From: Streptomyces sp. NBC_01275
GTDB taxonomy: Bacteria > Actinomycetota > Actinomycetes > Streptomycetales > Streptomycetaceae
Length of the DNA stretch: 64,000 nt
Assembly: GCF_026340655.1 (NCBI RefSeq)
Contig: NZ_JAPEOZ010000001.1
Location: 9,610,001-9,674,000, forward strand
Direction of reading: 5' to 3'
The notes beneath the pieces are model-generated. The model made no database searches, had not been told where the DNA came from, and saw only the letters and a list, made by a program, of their open reading frames with translations. The translations under genes were made by a program, and so were the position numbers. Below, piece by piece: positions 36,493 to 44,700 of the stretch. Each line of letters begins with the position of its first letter. The stretch's first letter is position 1.

Positions 36493-37381
36493 CCCGCGCC
36501 CTGCGCACGAACACCTCGTGCAGGTCCTGCGCGGCCTGCGGCACCGACTCGGCCCTGCGTCGCTGGAGCAACAGCACCACCCGGGTCGTGTCCCCGGAGA
36601 TCGGCCGGTGGACGAGCGCGCCGAGCCGCACCAGCGGATCCCCGATCACGCTGAAGTCCGGCAGGACCGTCGCTCCCAGCCCCTCGGCGACCATCAGCTT
36701 GCCCATCTCCGCGCCGTCCGTGGAGTACGCGAAGGAGGGGCCGCGGCCGTCGAGGAGCCGGTGCACATAGCGGTGCATCACATAGCCGGACCGCATCCCG
36801 ATCAGCGGGACGTCCAGCAGGTCCTCCGCCGACACCGACGCGGCCGAGGCCAGTGGGCTGTCGGGGTGGACGCACACCACCGGCCGGCCGCGCAGGAGTT
36901 CGGTGGACTCGAACTCGGCGGGCACGTCGTCGCCCTCCAGCTGGTTCACCAGACCCAGGTCGAACCCGCCCTCCAGCAGCGCCCGGTGGATGTCCGTCTG
37001 CTGTACGGCGACCACCTCGACCTGGGTGAGCGGATGTGCGGCGCGGAACTCGCGCACCACGGGCAGGAGCAGCGGCACGGTAGCCGCGTTCACCGTGCCG
37101 ACGCGCACCATGCGGCTGATCCGGTGCTGCTCGCCCGCCGCCGCCCGCAACCGGTCCACCGCGTGCAGGACCTCGACGATGTGCGGCAGCAGTTCCCGGC
37201 CCTCCGCGCTCATCGTGGCGCCGGACCGCTTGCGCTCCAGCAGATCGACGCCGAGCTCCCGCTCCAGATTCCGCATGGTCTCGCTCAACGCGGGCTGCGA
37301 AAGGCGCAGTTCCTCGGCGGCCCGGCGCAGGGAGCCGAGCCGGGTCACCGCCGTGATGTATTCCAGCTGTTCGATCCGCAC
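36473..37381 (-). CDS. LysR-family transcriptional regulator of the organosulfur locus
   Basis: 302 residues. N-terminal HTH: RIEQLEYITAVTRLGSLRRAAEELRLSQPALSETMRNLERELGVDLLERKRSG. Effector domain: VRVGTVNAATVPLLLPVVREF, FDLGLVNQLEG, MVAEGLGATVLPDF. The GTG at 37381 places the first conserved residue (VRIEQLEYI) at the N-terminus as in relatives; an in-frame ATG at 37432 would add 17 unlike residues. It is divergent from the SfnG-FMN reductase-SfnB-SsuD genes and is the natural candidate for their sulfur-responsive regulator, in the manner of CysB/Cbl, though the ligand is unknown. Confidence 0.87.
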   Translation of the reverse strand: MRIEQLEYITAVTRLGSLRRAAEELRLSQPALSETMRNLERELGVDLLERKRSGATMSAEGRELLPHIVEVLHAVDRLRAAAGEQHRISRMVRVGTVNAATVPLLLPVVREFRAAHPLTQVEVVAVQQTDIHRALLEGGFDLGLVNQLEGDDVPAEFESTELLRGRPVVCVHPDSPLASAASVSAEDLLDVPLIGMRSGYVMHRYVHRLLDGRGPSFAYSTDGAEMGKLMVAEGLGATVLPDFSVIGDPLVRLGALVHRPISGDTTRVVLLLQRRRAESVPQAAQDLHEVFVRRARALNAEA

Positions 37382-37481
37382 CGCAGCAGAATGCGGGGGA
37401 TTTCCCGGACGGTTCAAGGGTTTCCCTGTCACACGTTCGTGAAATTCGGTGGTCCGGGATGCGAGACCGGTCGGGTTTTCC

Positions 37482-37511
37482 TTGACGCCCGTCGCGGGCT
37501 GCTGCCACGAT
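37482..37511 (+). promoter_or_regulatory. Candidate promoter of leader peptide and sfn genes
   Basis: TTGACG at 37482-37487, 18-bp spacer, CACGAT at 37506-37511. The leader ORF begins 8 bases after the -10, so the transcript would have almost no 5' UTR before it. Confidence 0.5.
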
Positions 37512-37518
37512 CGACGGC

Positions 37519-37602
37519 ATGAAGATGCGACTGGACCTCACGCGGCGACGCCATGTCGACCTCGCGCGCGTCTCCAGCGCCTCCTGTTGCCCCGCGGCCT
37601 GA
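37519..37602 (+). CDS. Cys-Cys leader peptide upstream of organosulfur genes
   Basis: A 27-residue ORF, MKMRLDLTRRRHVDLARVSS then ASCCPAA and stop. It matches the actinobacterial leader-peptide pattern with RRRHVDLARV and a late Cys pair, found upstream of sulfur-assimilation genes. In mycobacteria, Cys-rich upstream ORFs sense cysteinyl-tRNA shortage by ribosome stalling. Here the Cys codons (TGT TGC) are at positions 23-24, five codons before the stop, 123 bp before the SfnG gene. It is likely a cysteine-responsive attenuator; a downstream terminator hairpin was not clearly resolved by eye. Confidence 0.78.
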   Translation: MKMRLDLTRRRHVDLARVSSASCCPAA

Positions 37603-37725
37603 TCCCCTTTCCGCGATCCCCGCTCTCACCGCCTGAATTCGTCACCGCATTTCGTGTGCGTGGAATTCGGCGTGCCTGAAAACTCTCCGTGAGACTCTCC
37701 GCAACAGGAGCAACAGGAGTTCCGC

Positions 37726-38928
37726 ATGCCCGCAGAACCCGAAGAACCCGTAGCAACCGAAGAACCCGAAGCAACCGAAGAGCCCGAAGCACCCGCAGAA
37801 CCCGAAGCACCCGCAGAATCCGTGAAATTCGCCTACTGGGTCCCCAACGTCAGCGGGGGACTGGTCACCAGCAAGATCGAGCAGCGCACCGACTGGGGCT
37901 ACGACTACAACCGCGAACTCGCCGTCCTCGCCGAGAACAACGGCTTCGACTACGCGCTCAGCCAGGTCCGCTACATGGCCAGCTACGGCGCCGAGTACCA
38001 GCACGAGTCGACCAGCTTCAGCCTCGCCCTCCTCCTGGCCACCCAGCGCCTGAAGGTCATCGCAGCGGTCCATCCCGGACTGTGGCACCCGGGCGTCCTC
38101 GCCAAACTCGGCGCGACCGCCGACCACTTGTCGAACGGCCGCTTCGCGGTCAACGTCGTCAGCGGCTGGTTCAAGGGCGAGTTCACCGCCCTCGGCGAGC
38201 CCTGGCTGGAGCACGACGAACGCTACCGCCGCTCCGAGGAGTTCATCCGCGCCCTGCGCCAGATCTGGACCGAGGACCACACCGAACTCGCCGGTGACTT
38301 CTACCGGTTGCGCGACTTCTCCCTCAAACCCAAGCCCCTCAACACCCCCGAGCGCCCGCACCCGGAGATCTTCCAGGGCGGCAACTCCACCGCCGCCCGC
38401 GCCATGGCGGGCCGCGTCTCCGACTGGTACTTCTCCAACGGCAAGGACTTCGACGGCGTCGTCGAGCAGCTCGCCGACGTCCGCGCCTCCGCCGCCCAAG
38501 TCGGCCGGAGGGCACCGAAGTTCGGCCTCAACGGCTTCCTCATCGCCCGCGACACCGAGGCCGAGGCCCGCGACACCCTCCGGGAGATCGTCGCCCGGGC
38601 CGACCACGAGGCCGTCGAGGGCTTCGGCGCCGCCGTCCGGCAGGCGGGCCAGTCCACGGCGGACGGCAGGGGCATGTGGCAGGACTCCTCCTTCGAGGAC
38701 CTGGTCCAGTACAACGACGGCTTCCGTACGGGGCTCATCGGCACCCCGGAGCAGATCGCCGAACGGATCGTCGCCTACAGGAAGCTCGGCGTCGACCTCT
38801 TCCTCCTCGGCTTCCTGCACTACCACGAGGAGGTCGAGTACTTCGGCAAGCGCGTCCTGCCACTCGTCCGCGAGCTGGAGGCCCGACTGCCGGACACCGA
38901 GCCCGAGTTCGCTCCGGCCAACGCCTGA
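37726..38928 (+). CDS. sfnG: Dimethylsulfone monooxygenase-like (SfnG) flavin-dependent enzyme
   Basis: 400 residues, LLM-class bacterial luciferase-like fold. From residue 32 it reads SVKFAYWVPNVSGGLVTSKI, the start of SfnG, followed by NGFDYALSQVRYMASYGAEY, GRFAVNVVSGWFKGEF and EIFQGGNSTAARAMAGRVSDW. SfnG uses reduced FMN to turn dimethylsulfone into methanesulfinate, feeding sulfur scavenging. The FMN reductase 46 bp downstream would supply FMNH2. Oddly, a 31-residue acidic extension (EEPEATEEPEAPAEPEA type repeats) from tandem DNA repeats precedes the usual start. ATG 37726 has ACAGGAG placed correctly; the extension has no internal ATG, so it is probably translated. Confidence 0.88.
   Translation: MPAEPEEPVATEEPEATEEPEAPAEPEAPAESVKFAYWVPNVSGGLVTSKIEQRTDWGYDYNRELAVLAENNGFDYALSQVRYMASYGAEYQHESTSFSLALLLATQRLKVIAAVHPGLWHPGVLAKLGATADHLSNGRFAVNVVSGWFKGEFTALGEPWLEHDERYRRSEEFIRALRQIWTEDHTELAGDFYRLRDFSLKPKPLNTPERPHPEIFQGGNSTAARAMAGRVSDWYFSNGKDFDGVVEQLADVRASAAQVGRRAPKFGLNGFLIARDTEAEARDTLREIVARADHEAVEGFGAAVRQAGQSTADGRGMWQDSSFEDLVQYNDGFRTGLIGTPEQIAERIVAYRKLGVDLFLLGFLHYHEEVEYFGKRVLPLVRELEARLPDTEPEFAPANA
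37733..37824. repeat. Tandem repeat encoding the acidic SfnG N-terminus
   Basis: Degenerate 12-, 15- and 18-bp units built on CCCGAAGAACCC / CCCGAAGCACCCGCAGAA encode EEP and EAPAEP repeats. Confidence 0.88.
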
Positions 38929-38974
38929 CCGCCGCTTCCTTCCCCGTACTCCCGCTCTCCCCGAAAGAGGACCC

Positions 38975-39529
38975 ATGGCCACCGTCCTGTCCGTGTCCGG
39001 CAGCCCCTCCGCCTCCTCCCGCACCGGCCGTCTGCTGCGCCACCTCGACCAGCGGCTCGCCGCCCAGGGCCACGAGGTGATCCCGCTCGACGTGCGCACG
39101 ATCCCGGCCGAGGCCCTGCTCGGCGCGGACTTCCGCCATCCGGCGATCGTCGAGGCCACCGAGCTGGTCGCGCGCGCCGACGGGGTCGTCGTGGGCACCC
39201 CCGTCTACAAGGCGTCGTACTCCGGTGTCCTCAAGGCGCTCCTCGACCTGCTCCCGCAGTACGCGCTCGCCGGGAAGACGGTCCTGCCGCTCGCCACCGG
39301 CGGCTCCACCGCGCACGTCCTGGCCATCGACTACGCGCTGCGGCCCGTCCTGAACTCGATGGGCGCGGCCCACATCGTGCAGGGCTGGTTCACCCTCGAC
39401 AAGGACATCACCGCCCACGAGGACGGCTCGATCACGGTCGCCCCCGCCGCCACCGAGGCGCTCACCCAGGTGCTCGACCAGTTCTCGGCAGCGCTCGGAC
39501 GCACGCCCTACCTGGCGGCGGCGAGCTGA
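38975..39529 (+). CDS. ssuE: NADPH-dependent FMN reductase (SsuE type)
   Basis: 184 residues of flavodoxin-like fold: TVLSVSGSPSASSRTGRLL with the phosphate-binding loop, GVVVGTPVYKASYSGVLKALLDLLPQYAL as in SsuE, and LPLATGGSTAHVLAIDYALRPVL. It should reduce FMN for the monooxygenases SfnG and SsuD in the same operon. ATG 38975 after AAAGAGGACCC. 46 bp after SfnG and 5 bp before the SfnB start, so clearly one transcript. Confidence 0.9.
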   Translation: MATVLSVSGSPSASSRTGRLLRHLDQRLAAQGHEVIPLDVRTIPAEALLGADFRHPAIVEATELVARADGVVVGTPVYKASYSGVLKALLDLLPQYALAGKTVLPLATGGSTAHVLAIDYALRPVLNSMGAAHIVQGWFTLDKDITAHEDGSITVAPAATEALTQVLDQFSAALGRTPYLAAAS

Positions 39530-39534
39530 GCCGG

Positions 39535-40755
39535 ATGACAGCCCCCGTGCCCGGCCCCGCGACAGCCCCCTTCACCGCTCATGTCATCGCCGACGACGCC
39601 GAGGCCCTCGCCGTCGCCGCGGCCCTGGCCGACGAGTTCCGCCCGGGCGCCTCCGCCCGGGACGCCGAACGGCGGCTGCCGCGTGAAGAGTTGGACCGGC
39701 TCTCCGCGTCCGGGCTGCTCGCCGTCACCGTGCCCGCCGAACACGGCGGCGCGGACGTCGGCGCGCAGACCCTCGCGGAGATCTTCCGGCTGCTCGGCAC
39801 GGCCGACGGCAGCCTCGCCCAGATCCCGCAGAGCCACTTCGCCTACGTCCAGGTGATCCGCCGTCAGGGCACCGAGGAACAACGGAAGTTCTTCTTCGCC
39901 GAACTGCTCGCCGGCCGCCGCTTCGGCAACGCCCAGTCGGAGGCCGGCACCCGGCACGTCCAGGACATCCGCACCCGCCTGGAGCCGCAGCCGGACGGCT
40001 CGTACGTCCTGAAGGGCGTCAAGCACTACTCCACCGGCGCTCTCTTCGCCGACTGGATTCCGGTGCTGGCCCGCGCCGCGGACGACAAGCTCCATGTGGC
40101 GTACGTCCCCGCCGGCGCCCCCGGTCTCACCGTGACCGACGACTGGGACGGCCTCGGCCAGCGTACGACGGCCAGCGGCACCGTCCGCCTCGACGCCGTC
40201 CCGGTGCCGGGGAGCCGCGTCCTGCCCCACCACCTCACCTTCGAGGGACCGCAACTCCACGGAGCCGTCGCCCAGTTGCTGCACGCCGCCATCGACGCAG
40301 GCCTCGCCGCGGGCGCGCTGGCGCAGGCCGCGGAGTTCGTGCGGACGAAGAGCAGGCCGTGGTTCGAGAGCGGGGTCGAGACGGCGGCCGAGGACCCGCT
40401 GCTGATCCAGCGTTTCGGTGAACTCTCCCTCCAGGTGCGGGCGTCGGAGGCGCTGTTGCGGGAGGCGTCCCGGGCGGTGGACGTCGCGCAGACCGACCTC
40501 ACCGACGACACCGCCGCCGAGGCGTCTCTCGCGGTCGCCGCCGCGAAGGTGCAGGCGGCCCAGGCCGCGGTCGAGGTGGCGAGCGCCCTGTTCGAGGTGT
40601 CCGGCACCCGCTCGGCGCTCGACTCCCTCAACCTGGACCGGCATTGGCGGGACGCCCGCACCCACACCCTGCACGACCCGGCCCGCTGGAAGATCCAGCA
40701 CCTCGGCCGCCACGCGCTGAGCGGCGCCAAGCCGCCCCGCCACGGCCTGCTGTAG
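39535..40755 (+). CDS. sfnB: SfnB-family sulfur acquisition flavoprotein
   Basis: 406 residues, acyl-CoA dehydrogenase fold: LAVTVPAEHGGADVGAQTLAEIFRLLG, AQIPQSHFAYVQVIRRQG, GRRFGNAQSEAGTRH, VLKGVKHYSTGALFADW, and C-terminal GTRSALDSLNLDRHWRDARTHTLHDPARWK. This matches the SfnB/DszC group of flavin-dependent sulfur-compound oxidoreductases, not true acyl-CoA dehydrogenases. Role presumed in the dimethyl sulfide/sulfone path. It starts 5 bp after the FMN reductase stop. Confidence 0.87.
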   Translation: MTAPVPGPATAPFTAHVIADDAEALAVAAALADEFRPGASARDAERRLPREELDRLSASGLLAVTVPAEHGGADVGAQTLAEIFRLLGTADGSLAQIPQSHFAYVQVIRRQGTEEQRKFFFAELLAGRRFGNAQSEAGTRHVQDIRTRLEPQPDGSYVLKGVKHYSTGALFADWIPVLARAADDKLHVAYVPAGAPGLTVTDDWDGLGQRTTASGTVRLDAVPVPGSRVLPHHLTFEGPQLHGAVAQLLHAAIDAGLAAGALAQAAEFVRTKSRPWFESGVETAAEDPLLIQRFGELSLQVRASEALLREASRAVDVAQTDLTDDTAAEASLAVAAAKVQAAQAAVEVASALFEVSGTRSALDSLNLDRHWRDARTHTLHDPARWKIQHLGRHALSGAKPPRHGLL

Positions 40756-40761
40756 CCCTCC

Positions 40762-40802
40762 TGCCGCAACCGTCCTGCCGCAACCGTCCTGCCCTCCGTA
40801 CC
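40762..40802. repeat. 14-bp tandem repeat between sfnB and ssuD
   Basis: Three copies of a CTGCCGCAACCGTC-like unit in a 96-bp gap without a gene. Confidence 0.85.
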
Positions 40803-40851
40803 TGTACCCCCTTGCCCGCCCACAGGCCCCCCACGATCGGAGAACGCCGCC

Positions 40852-41994
40852 GTGTCCCTCACCTTCCACTGGTTCCTCCCCACCAACGGCGACAGCCGCC
40901 ATGTCGTCGGCGGCGGCCACGGCACCCCGGCCACCGCCTCCGGACGGGACCGCCCGCCGACGGTCGCCTATCTGAGCCAGATCGCCCGCGCCGCGGAGGA
41001 CCTCGGCTTCGTGGGCGTGCTCACCCCCACCGGGGCCTGGTGCGAGGACGCATGGCTGACCACCGCGATGGTCGCCCAGCACAGCGAGCGCCTGAAGTTC
41101 CTGGTCGCCTTCCGGCCCGGCTTCGTCTCGCCCACGCTCGCCGCGCAGATGGCGTCCACCTTCCAGCGCCAGACCGGCGGACGGCTCCTCCTCAACGTGG
41201 TCACCGGCGGCGAGAGCCATGAACAGAAGGCCTACGGCGACTTCCTCGACAAGGACGACCGCTACCGCCGTACCGGTGAATTCCTGCAGATCGTCCGTGA
41301 GTTGTGGGAGGGCAAGACCGTCGACCTGCACGGCGAGCACCTCCGGGTCGAGGACGCGAAGCTGGCCCGGGTGCCGGATCCGGTCCCCGAGGTGTACTTC
41401 GGGGGGTCCTCGCCGATCGCCGGCGAGGTCGCCGCCCGGCACGCCGACGTCTACCTCACCTGGGGCGAGCCGCCCGCCCAGGTCGCCGAGAAGATCGCCT
41501 GGGTCAGGGGGCTCGCGGCGCGGCAGGGACGGACGCTGCGGTTCGGCATCCGGCTGCACGTCATCACCAGGGACACCTCGGAAGAGGCCTGGGCGGAGGC
41601 GAACCGGCTGCTCGACGGGTTCGACCCGCAGACGGTGCGGTCCGTCCAGGCCGGGCTGGCGCGCAGCGAGTCCGAAGGGCAGCAGCGGATGCTCGCCCTG
41701 CACGGCGGCAGCCGGGACTCGCTGGAGATCCACCCCAACCTCTGGGCCGGCATCGGCCTGGTGCGCGGCGGCGCGGGCACCGCGCTGGTGGGCAGCCACG
41801 CGGAGGTCGCCGAGCGGATCAGGGAGTATGCGGGACTGGGCATCGAGGAGTTCGTGCTGTCCGGGTATCCGCATCTGGAGGAGGCGTACTGGTTCGGGGA
41901 GGGGGTCTTGCCGCGGCTGGCCGGAGAAGGCCTGTGGAAGCACCCGTTCCGCACGGAGACGGCACCGTTGGCTCAGGTGCCGTTCGCCGGCTGA
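40852..41994 (+). CDS. ssuD: FMNH2-dependent alkanesulfonate monooxygenase
   Basis: 380 residues, luciferase-like TIM barrel. SsuD features: FHWFLPTNGDSRHVVGG at the start, AEDLGFVGVLTPTGAWCEDAW with the conserved Cys region, LKFLVAFRPGFVSPTLAAQMASTFQR, NVVTGGESHEQKAYGDFLDKDDRYRRTGEF, VYFGGSSPIAGEVAARHADVYLTWGEPP. It releases sulfite from alkanesulfonates. GTG start at 40852 with CGGAGAACG ribosome site. No SsuABC sulfonate transporter genes are visible in this window, which is unusual for an ssu locus. It ends overlapping the convergent gene by 22 bp. Confidence 0.93.
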   Translation: MSLTFHWFLPTNGDSRHVVGGGHGTPATASGRDRPPTVAYLSQIARAAEDLGFVGVLTPTGAWCEDAWLTTAMVAQHSERLKFLVAFRPGFVSPTLAAQMASTFQRQTGGRLLLNVVTGGESHEQKAYGDFLDKDDRYRRTGEFLQIVRELWEGKTVDLHGEHLRVEDAKLARVPDPVPEVYFGGSSPIAGEVAARHADVYLTWGEPPAQVAEKIAWVRGLAARQGRTLRFGIRLHVITRDTSEEAWAEANRLLDGFDPQTVRSVQAGLARSESEGQQRMLALHGGSRDSLEIHPNLWAGIGLVRGGAGTALVGSHAEVAERIREYAGLGIEEFVLSGYPHLEEAYWFGEGVLPRLAGEGLWKHPFRTETAPLAQVPFAG

Positions 41995-43019
41995 GGGGCC
42001 AGGGCGTCGAGATGTGCTGTCCGTGACTCCGCCGTCTGGCCCTGGACCATCAGGAACAGGGCCTCCCTCGCCAGGCGTTGGGCCCTGTTCGTCAGCAGCA
42101 TCGAGCGGCCGCCGCCCGCCACCACCGCCGCCGTGGTCGCCGCCTGCATGATCCCGTACGCCTGGGTCCTGAGGGCCAGTCGTTTTGCGTGGTGCTCGTG
42201 CGGGGCCGGGTGGTCGGCCAGGGCGTAGGCCTCGCGGCGCACCGAGGTGAGACGGGCACGCAACGGGGCCGCCGTCTCCTCGTCCAGCAGGGCCAGCGCC
42301 GCCTCCGCGATGCCGAAGACCGCCGGGTTGGCGTTCACCGTCCTGGTGCGGTCCGTCGCCGTCCACCGCTCGTGCGGGGTGCGCAGCGCCACCGCCTCCT
42401 CCGGGAGCCACAGGCCGTCCAGCTCCAGCGACACCGTGCGGGCCGCGGTCAGAGCCGCCAGCCGCATCGGGGCCGACGCCCGCAGGCCCGGCTGCTCCCG
42501 CGCCTGCGTGAACGCGAACAGGGCCTCGCCCGCGTCGGTCACCCCGGCGAGCAGCATCACGTCGTTCAGGCCCCACCCCGTGTACCAGGGCACCTTCCCG
42601 TCGAACCGCCGGCCGCCCCGCTCCCGGGTGACCCGGACGGGCGCGTGCGGATACGCCCGAAGGTGGGCGTACGCCACCCCCGACAGCAGTTCCCCGCTCG
42701 CCAGCTTCCCCAGCAGACGCTCCCGCACCGGCCCCTCGCTCTTCGCCAGCGTCAGCACCGGCGTGTGGTGCTGCGTCTGCACGAACCAGGTCGAGCAGCA
42801 CGCCCCGGCCAGGATCTCCGCCGTCTCCCGCACCACCGCGCCGGGCGCCGCGGCACCGCCGTACTCCTCGGGCGCGTTCAGGCCGAGCAGGCCCGAGCGT
42901 CTGATCTCGGTGAGATGGCCGACGGGCACCTCGGTCTGCTCGACCTGTTCGGCGTGCGGGGCGAGCAGGTCGTCCGCGAGTCGGCGGGCGCGGGTGACGA
43001 GGGGGTGCGGTGCGGTCAT
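41973..43019 (-). CDS. Acyl-CoA dehydrogenase-fold oxidoreductase
   Basis: 348 residues of acyl-CoA dehydrogenase-like fold: LLGLNAPEEYGGAAAPGAVVRETAEILAGACCSTWFV, GELLSGVAYAHLRAYPHAPVRV, FDGKVPWYTGWGLNDVMLLAGV. It lacks the usual C-terminal catalytic Glu region signature I could recognise and is closer to DszC/SfnB-like monooxygenase-type proteins. Its position, convergent and overlapping with ssuD by 22 bp, suggests a role linked to sulfur compounds, but this is inferred from context only. ATG 43019; the frame is open further upstream without family resemblance. Confidence 0.75.
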   Translation of the reverse strand: MTAPHPLVTRARRLADDLLAPHAEQVEQTEVPVGHLTEIRRSGLLGLNAPEEYGGAAAPGAVVRETAEILAGACCSTWFVQTQHHTPVLTLAKSEGPVRERLLGKLASGELLSGVAYAHLRAYPHAPVRVTRERGGRRFDGKVPWYTGWGLNDVMLLAGVTDAGEALFAFTQAREQPGLRASAPMRLAALTAARTVSLELDGLWLPEEAVALRTPHERWTATDRTRTVNANPAVFGIAEAALALLDEETAAPLRARLTSVRREAYALADHPAPHEHHAKRLALRTQAYGIMQAATTAAVVAGGGRSMLLTNRAQRLAREALFLMVQGQTAESRTAHLDALAPQPANGT

Positions 43020-43151
43020 GGACAGGATTCTTCCGGATTCCCCCGGTTTCCCGGGGCGGGGTGTCGATCCGGGGAAGTGCCGTTCGTGTAGGAGGTGAGA
43101 GAAGGAATCGACATCCGGAACGACATCCGGAACGACACCCAGGAGGACGTC

Positions 43152-43502
43152 ATGCAGCACTACCTGCTCAGCGTGGTCCAGCCGGTCGGCGGACAGCCGC
43201 CCGCCCCCGACGAGCTGGCCGAGATCATGCACCGTGTCCAGGCCTTCAACGACGAACTGCGCGAGGCCGGCGTCTGGGTCTTCTCCGGCGGGCTGCACGG
43301 CCCGGAGACGGCCACCGTGCTGCGCCCGAAGGACGGCGACGTGCTCATCACCGACGGGCCGTACGCCGAGGGCAAGGAGTACCTCGGCGGACTGTGTCTG
43401 ATCCGGTCCGCCGACCTCGACGAGGCCCTGGAATGGGGCCGCAAGGCCGCCCTGGCCACCACCCTCCCCATCGAGGTGCGCCCCTTCATGGGCACGCACT
43501 GA
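43152..43502 (+). CDS. YCII/DGPF-domain protein
   Basis: 116 residues: HYLLSVVQPVGGQPP, HRVQAFNDELREAGVWVFSGGL, VLRPKDGDVLITDGPYAEGKEYLGGLCLIRSADLDEALEWG, ending EVRPFMGTH. The TDGPYAE segment is the DGPF signature. These dimeric ferredoxin-like proteins are constantly found with ECF42 sigma factors and are thought to work with them. The start ATG 43152 has AGGAGG; its stop overlaps the sigma factor start (TGATG), so the two are translationally coupled. Confidence 0.9.
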   Translation: MQHYLLSVVQPVGGQPPAPDELAEIMHRVQAFNDELREAGVWVFSGGLHGPETATVLRPKDGDVLITDGPYAEGKEYLGGLCLIRSADLDEALEWGRKAALATTLPIEVRPFMGTH

Positions 43503-44695
43503 TGACGGACGCCGTCGACGTCGAGGCCGTGTTCCGCGCGGAGTACGGCCGGGCCGTCGCCGTCCTGGTCCGCTTCCTCGGCGACATCGACCTCGCCGAG
43601 GAGGCGGTCCAGGACGCCTTCACCACGGCCGTCCGGCGCTGGCCGGAGACCGGCGTGCCGCCGAGCCCGGCCGGGTGGATCATCACCACCGCCCGCAACC
43701 GGGCGATCGACCGGCTGCGCCGCGAGTCCTCCCGGGACGACCGTCACGCCGAGGCCGCCCGGCTGCACGCCCCCGACCCGCCCGCGCAGGAGGGCCCCGT
43801 GCACGACGACCGGCTCCGCCTGATCTTCACCTGCTGCCATCCCGCGCTCGCCCTCCAGGCGCAGGTCGCCCTCACCCTGCGCCTCCTCGGCGGCCTCACC
43901 ACCGCGCAGATCGCCCGCGCCTTCCTCGTCCCCGAGCCGACGATGGCCCAGCGCCTGGTCCGCGCCAAGGCCAAGATCCGCGACGCCCGCATCCCCTACC
44001 GCGTCCCCCGCGACGCCGACCTCCCCGACCGCCTGAAGGGCGTCCTCGCCGTCGTCTACCTGATCTTCAACCAGGGGTACGAGGGTGAGGCCGGCCTGTG
44101 CACGGAGGCCCTGCGTCTCGGTCGGCTCCTCGCCGAGCTGATGCCGGACGAGCCCGAGGCCGCCGGCCTGCTGGCGCTGATGCTGCTCGTCGAGTCCCGT
44201 CGGCCCGCACGAGCCGACGCCGACGGCGCCCTCGTACCGCTGCCCGAGCAGGACCGCACCCGCTGGGACCGCGACCTGATCGCCGAGGGGCAGGCGCTCG
44301 TCCGGTCCTGTCTGCGCCGCGACCGGCCGGGCCCGTACCAGATCCAGGCCGCCGTCCAGGCCGTCCACAGCGACGCCCCGACCGCCGAGGCCACCGACTG
44401 GAACCAGATCCTGCGCCTGTACGACCAGCTCATGGCCGTGTCCCCGAGCCCCGTCGTCGCCCTGAACCGGGCCGTCGCGGTCGCCGAGGTCGAGGGCCCG
44501 GAGCCGGCGCTGGAACTCCTGGACGGTCTCGACCTCGACGGCTACCACGTCCTCCACGCGGTCCGCGCCGACCTGCTGCGCCGCCTGAGCCGCACCGCCG
44601 AGGCCGTACGAGCCTACGAAGCCGCCCTCGCCCTCGCCGAGAATCCGGCCGAGCGGGCCCACCTCGACCGTCGGCTGCGCGAACTCGCACAGTGA
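43502..44695 (+). CDS. ECF42-type RNA polymerase sigma factor
   Basis: 397 residues. Sigma region 2: VFRAEYGRAVAVLVRFLGDIDLAEEAVQDAFTTAVRRWP. Region 4: LIFTCCHPALALQAQVALTLRLLGGLTTAQIARAFLVPEPTMAQRLVRAKAKIRDA. The long C-terminal extension of about 200 residues (YLIFNQGYEG, EALRLGRLLAELMPDEPEAAGLLALMLL, ALNRAVAVAEVEGPEPALELLD) is TPR-like and characteristic of ECF42 factors, which have no anti-sigma partner and are instead paired with a DGPF protein, as here. Inducing signal not deducible. Convergent with urtE 5 bp away. Confidence 0.93.
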   Translation: MTDAVDVEAVFRAEYGRAVAVLVRFLGDIDLAEEAVQDAFTTAVRRWPETGVPPSPAGWIITTARNRAIDRLRRESSRDDRHAEAARLHAPDPPAQEGPVHDDRLRLIFTCCHPALALQAQVALTLRLLGGLTTAQIARAFLVPEPTMAQRLVRAKAKIRDARIPYRVPRDADLPDRLKGVLAVVYLIFNQGYEGEAGLCTEALRLGRLLAELMPDEPEAAGLLALMLLVESRRPARADADGALVPLPEQDRTRWDRDLIAEGQALVRSCLRRDRPGPYQIQAAVQAVHSDAPTAEATDWNQILRLYDQLMAVSPSPVVALNRAVAVAEVEGPEPALELLDGLDLDGYHVLHAVRADLLRRLSRTAEAVRAYEAALALAENPAERAHLDRRLRELAQ

Positions 44696-44700
44696 AAGCT

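Larger units (their letters stand above)
37382..37725. other. Divergent regulatory region of the organosulfur locus
   Basis: 344 bp between LysR and SfnG starts. It contains the promoter and the leader peptide described separately and, after the leader, a 120-bp AT-richer stretch (CCGCATTTCGTGTGCGTGG region) that may hold the attenuator. A LysR binding site is expected between 37382 and 37480 but I could not define one confidently. Confidence 0.6.
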
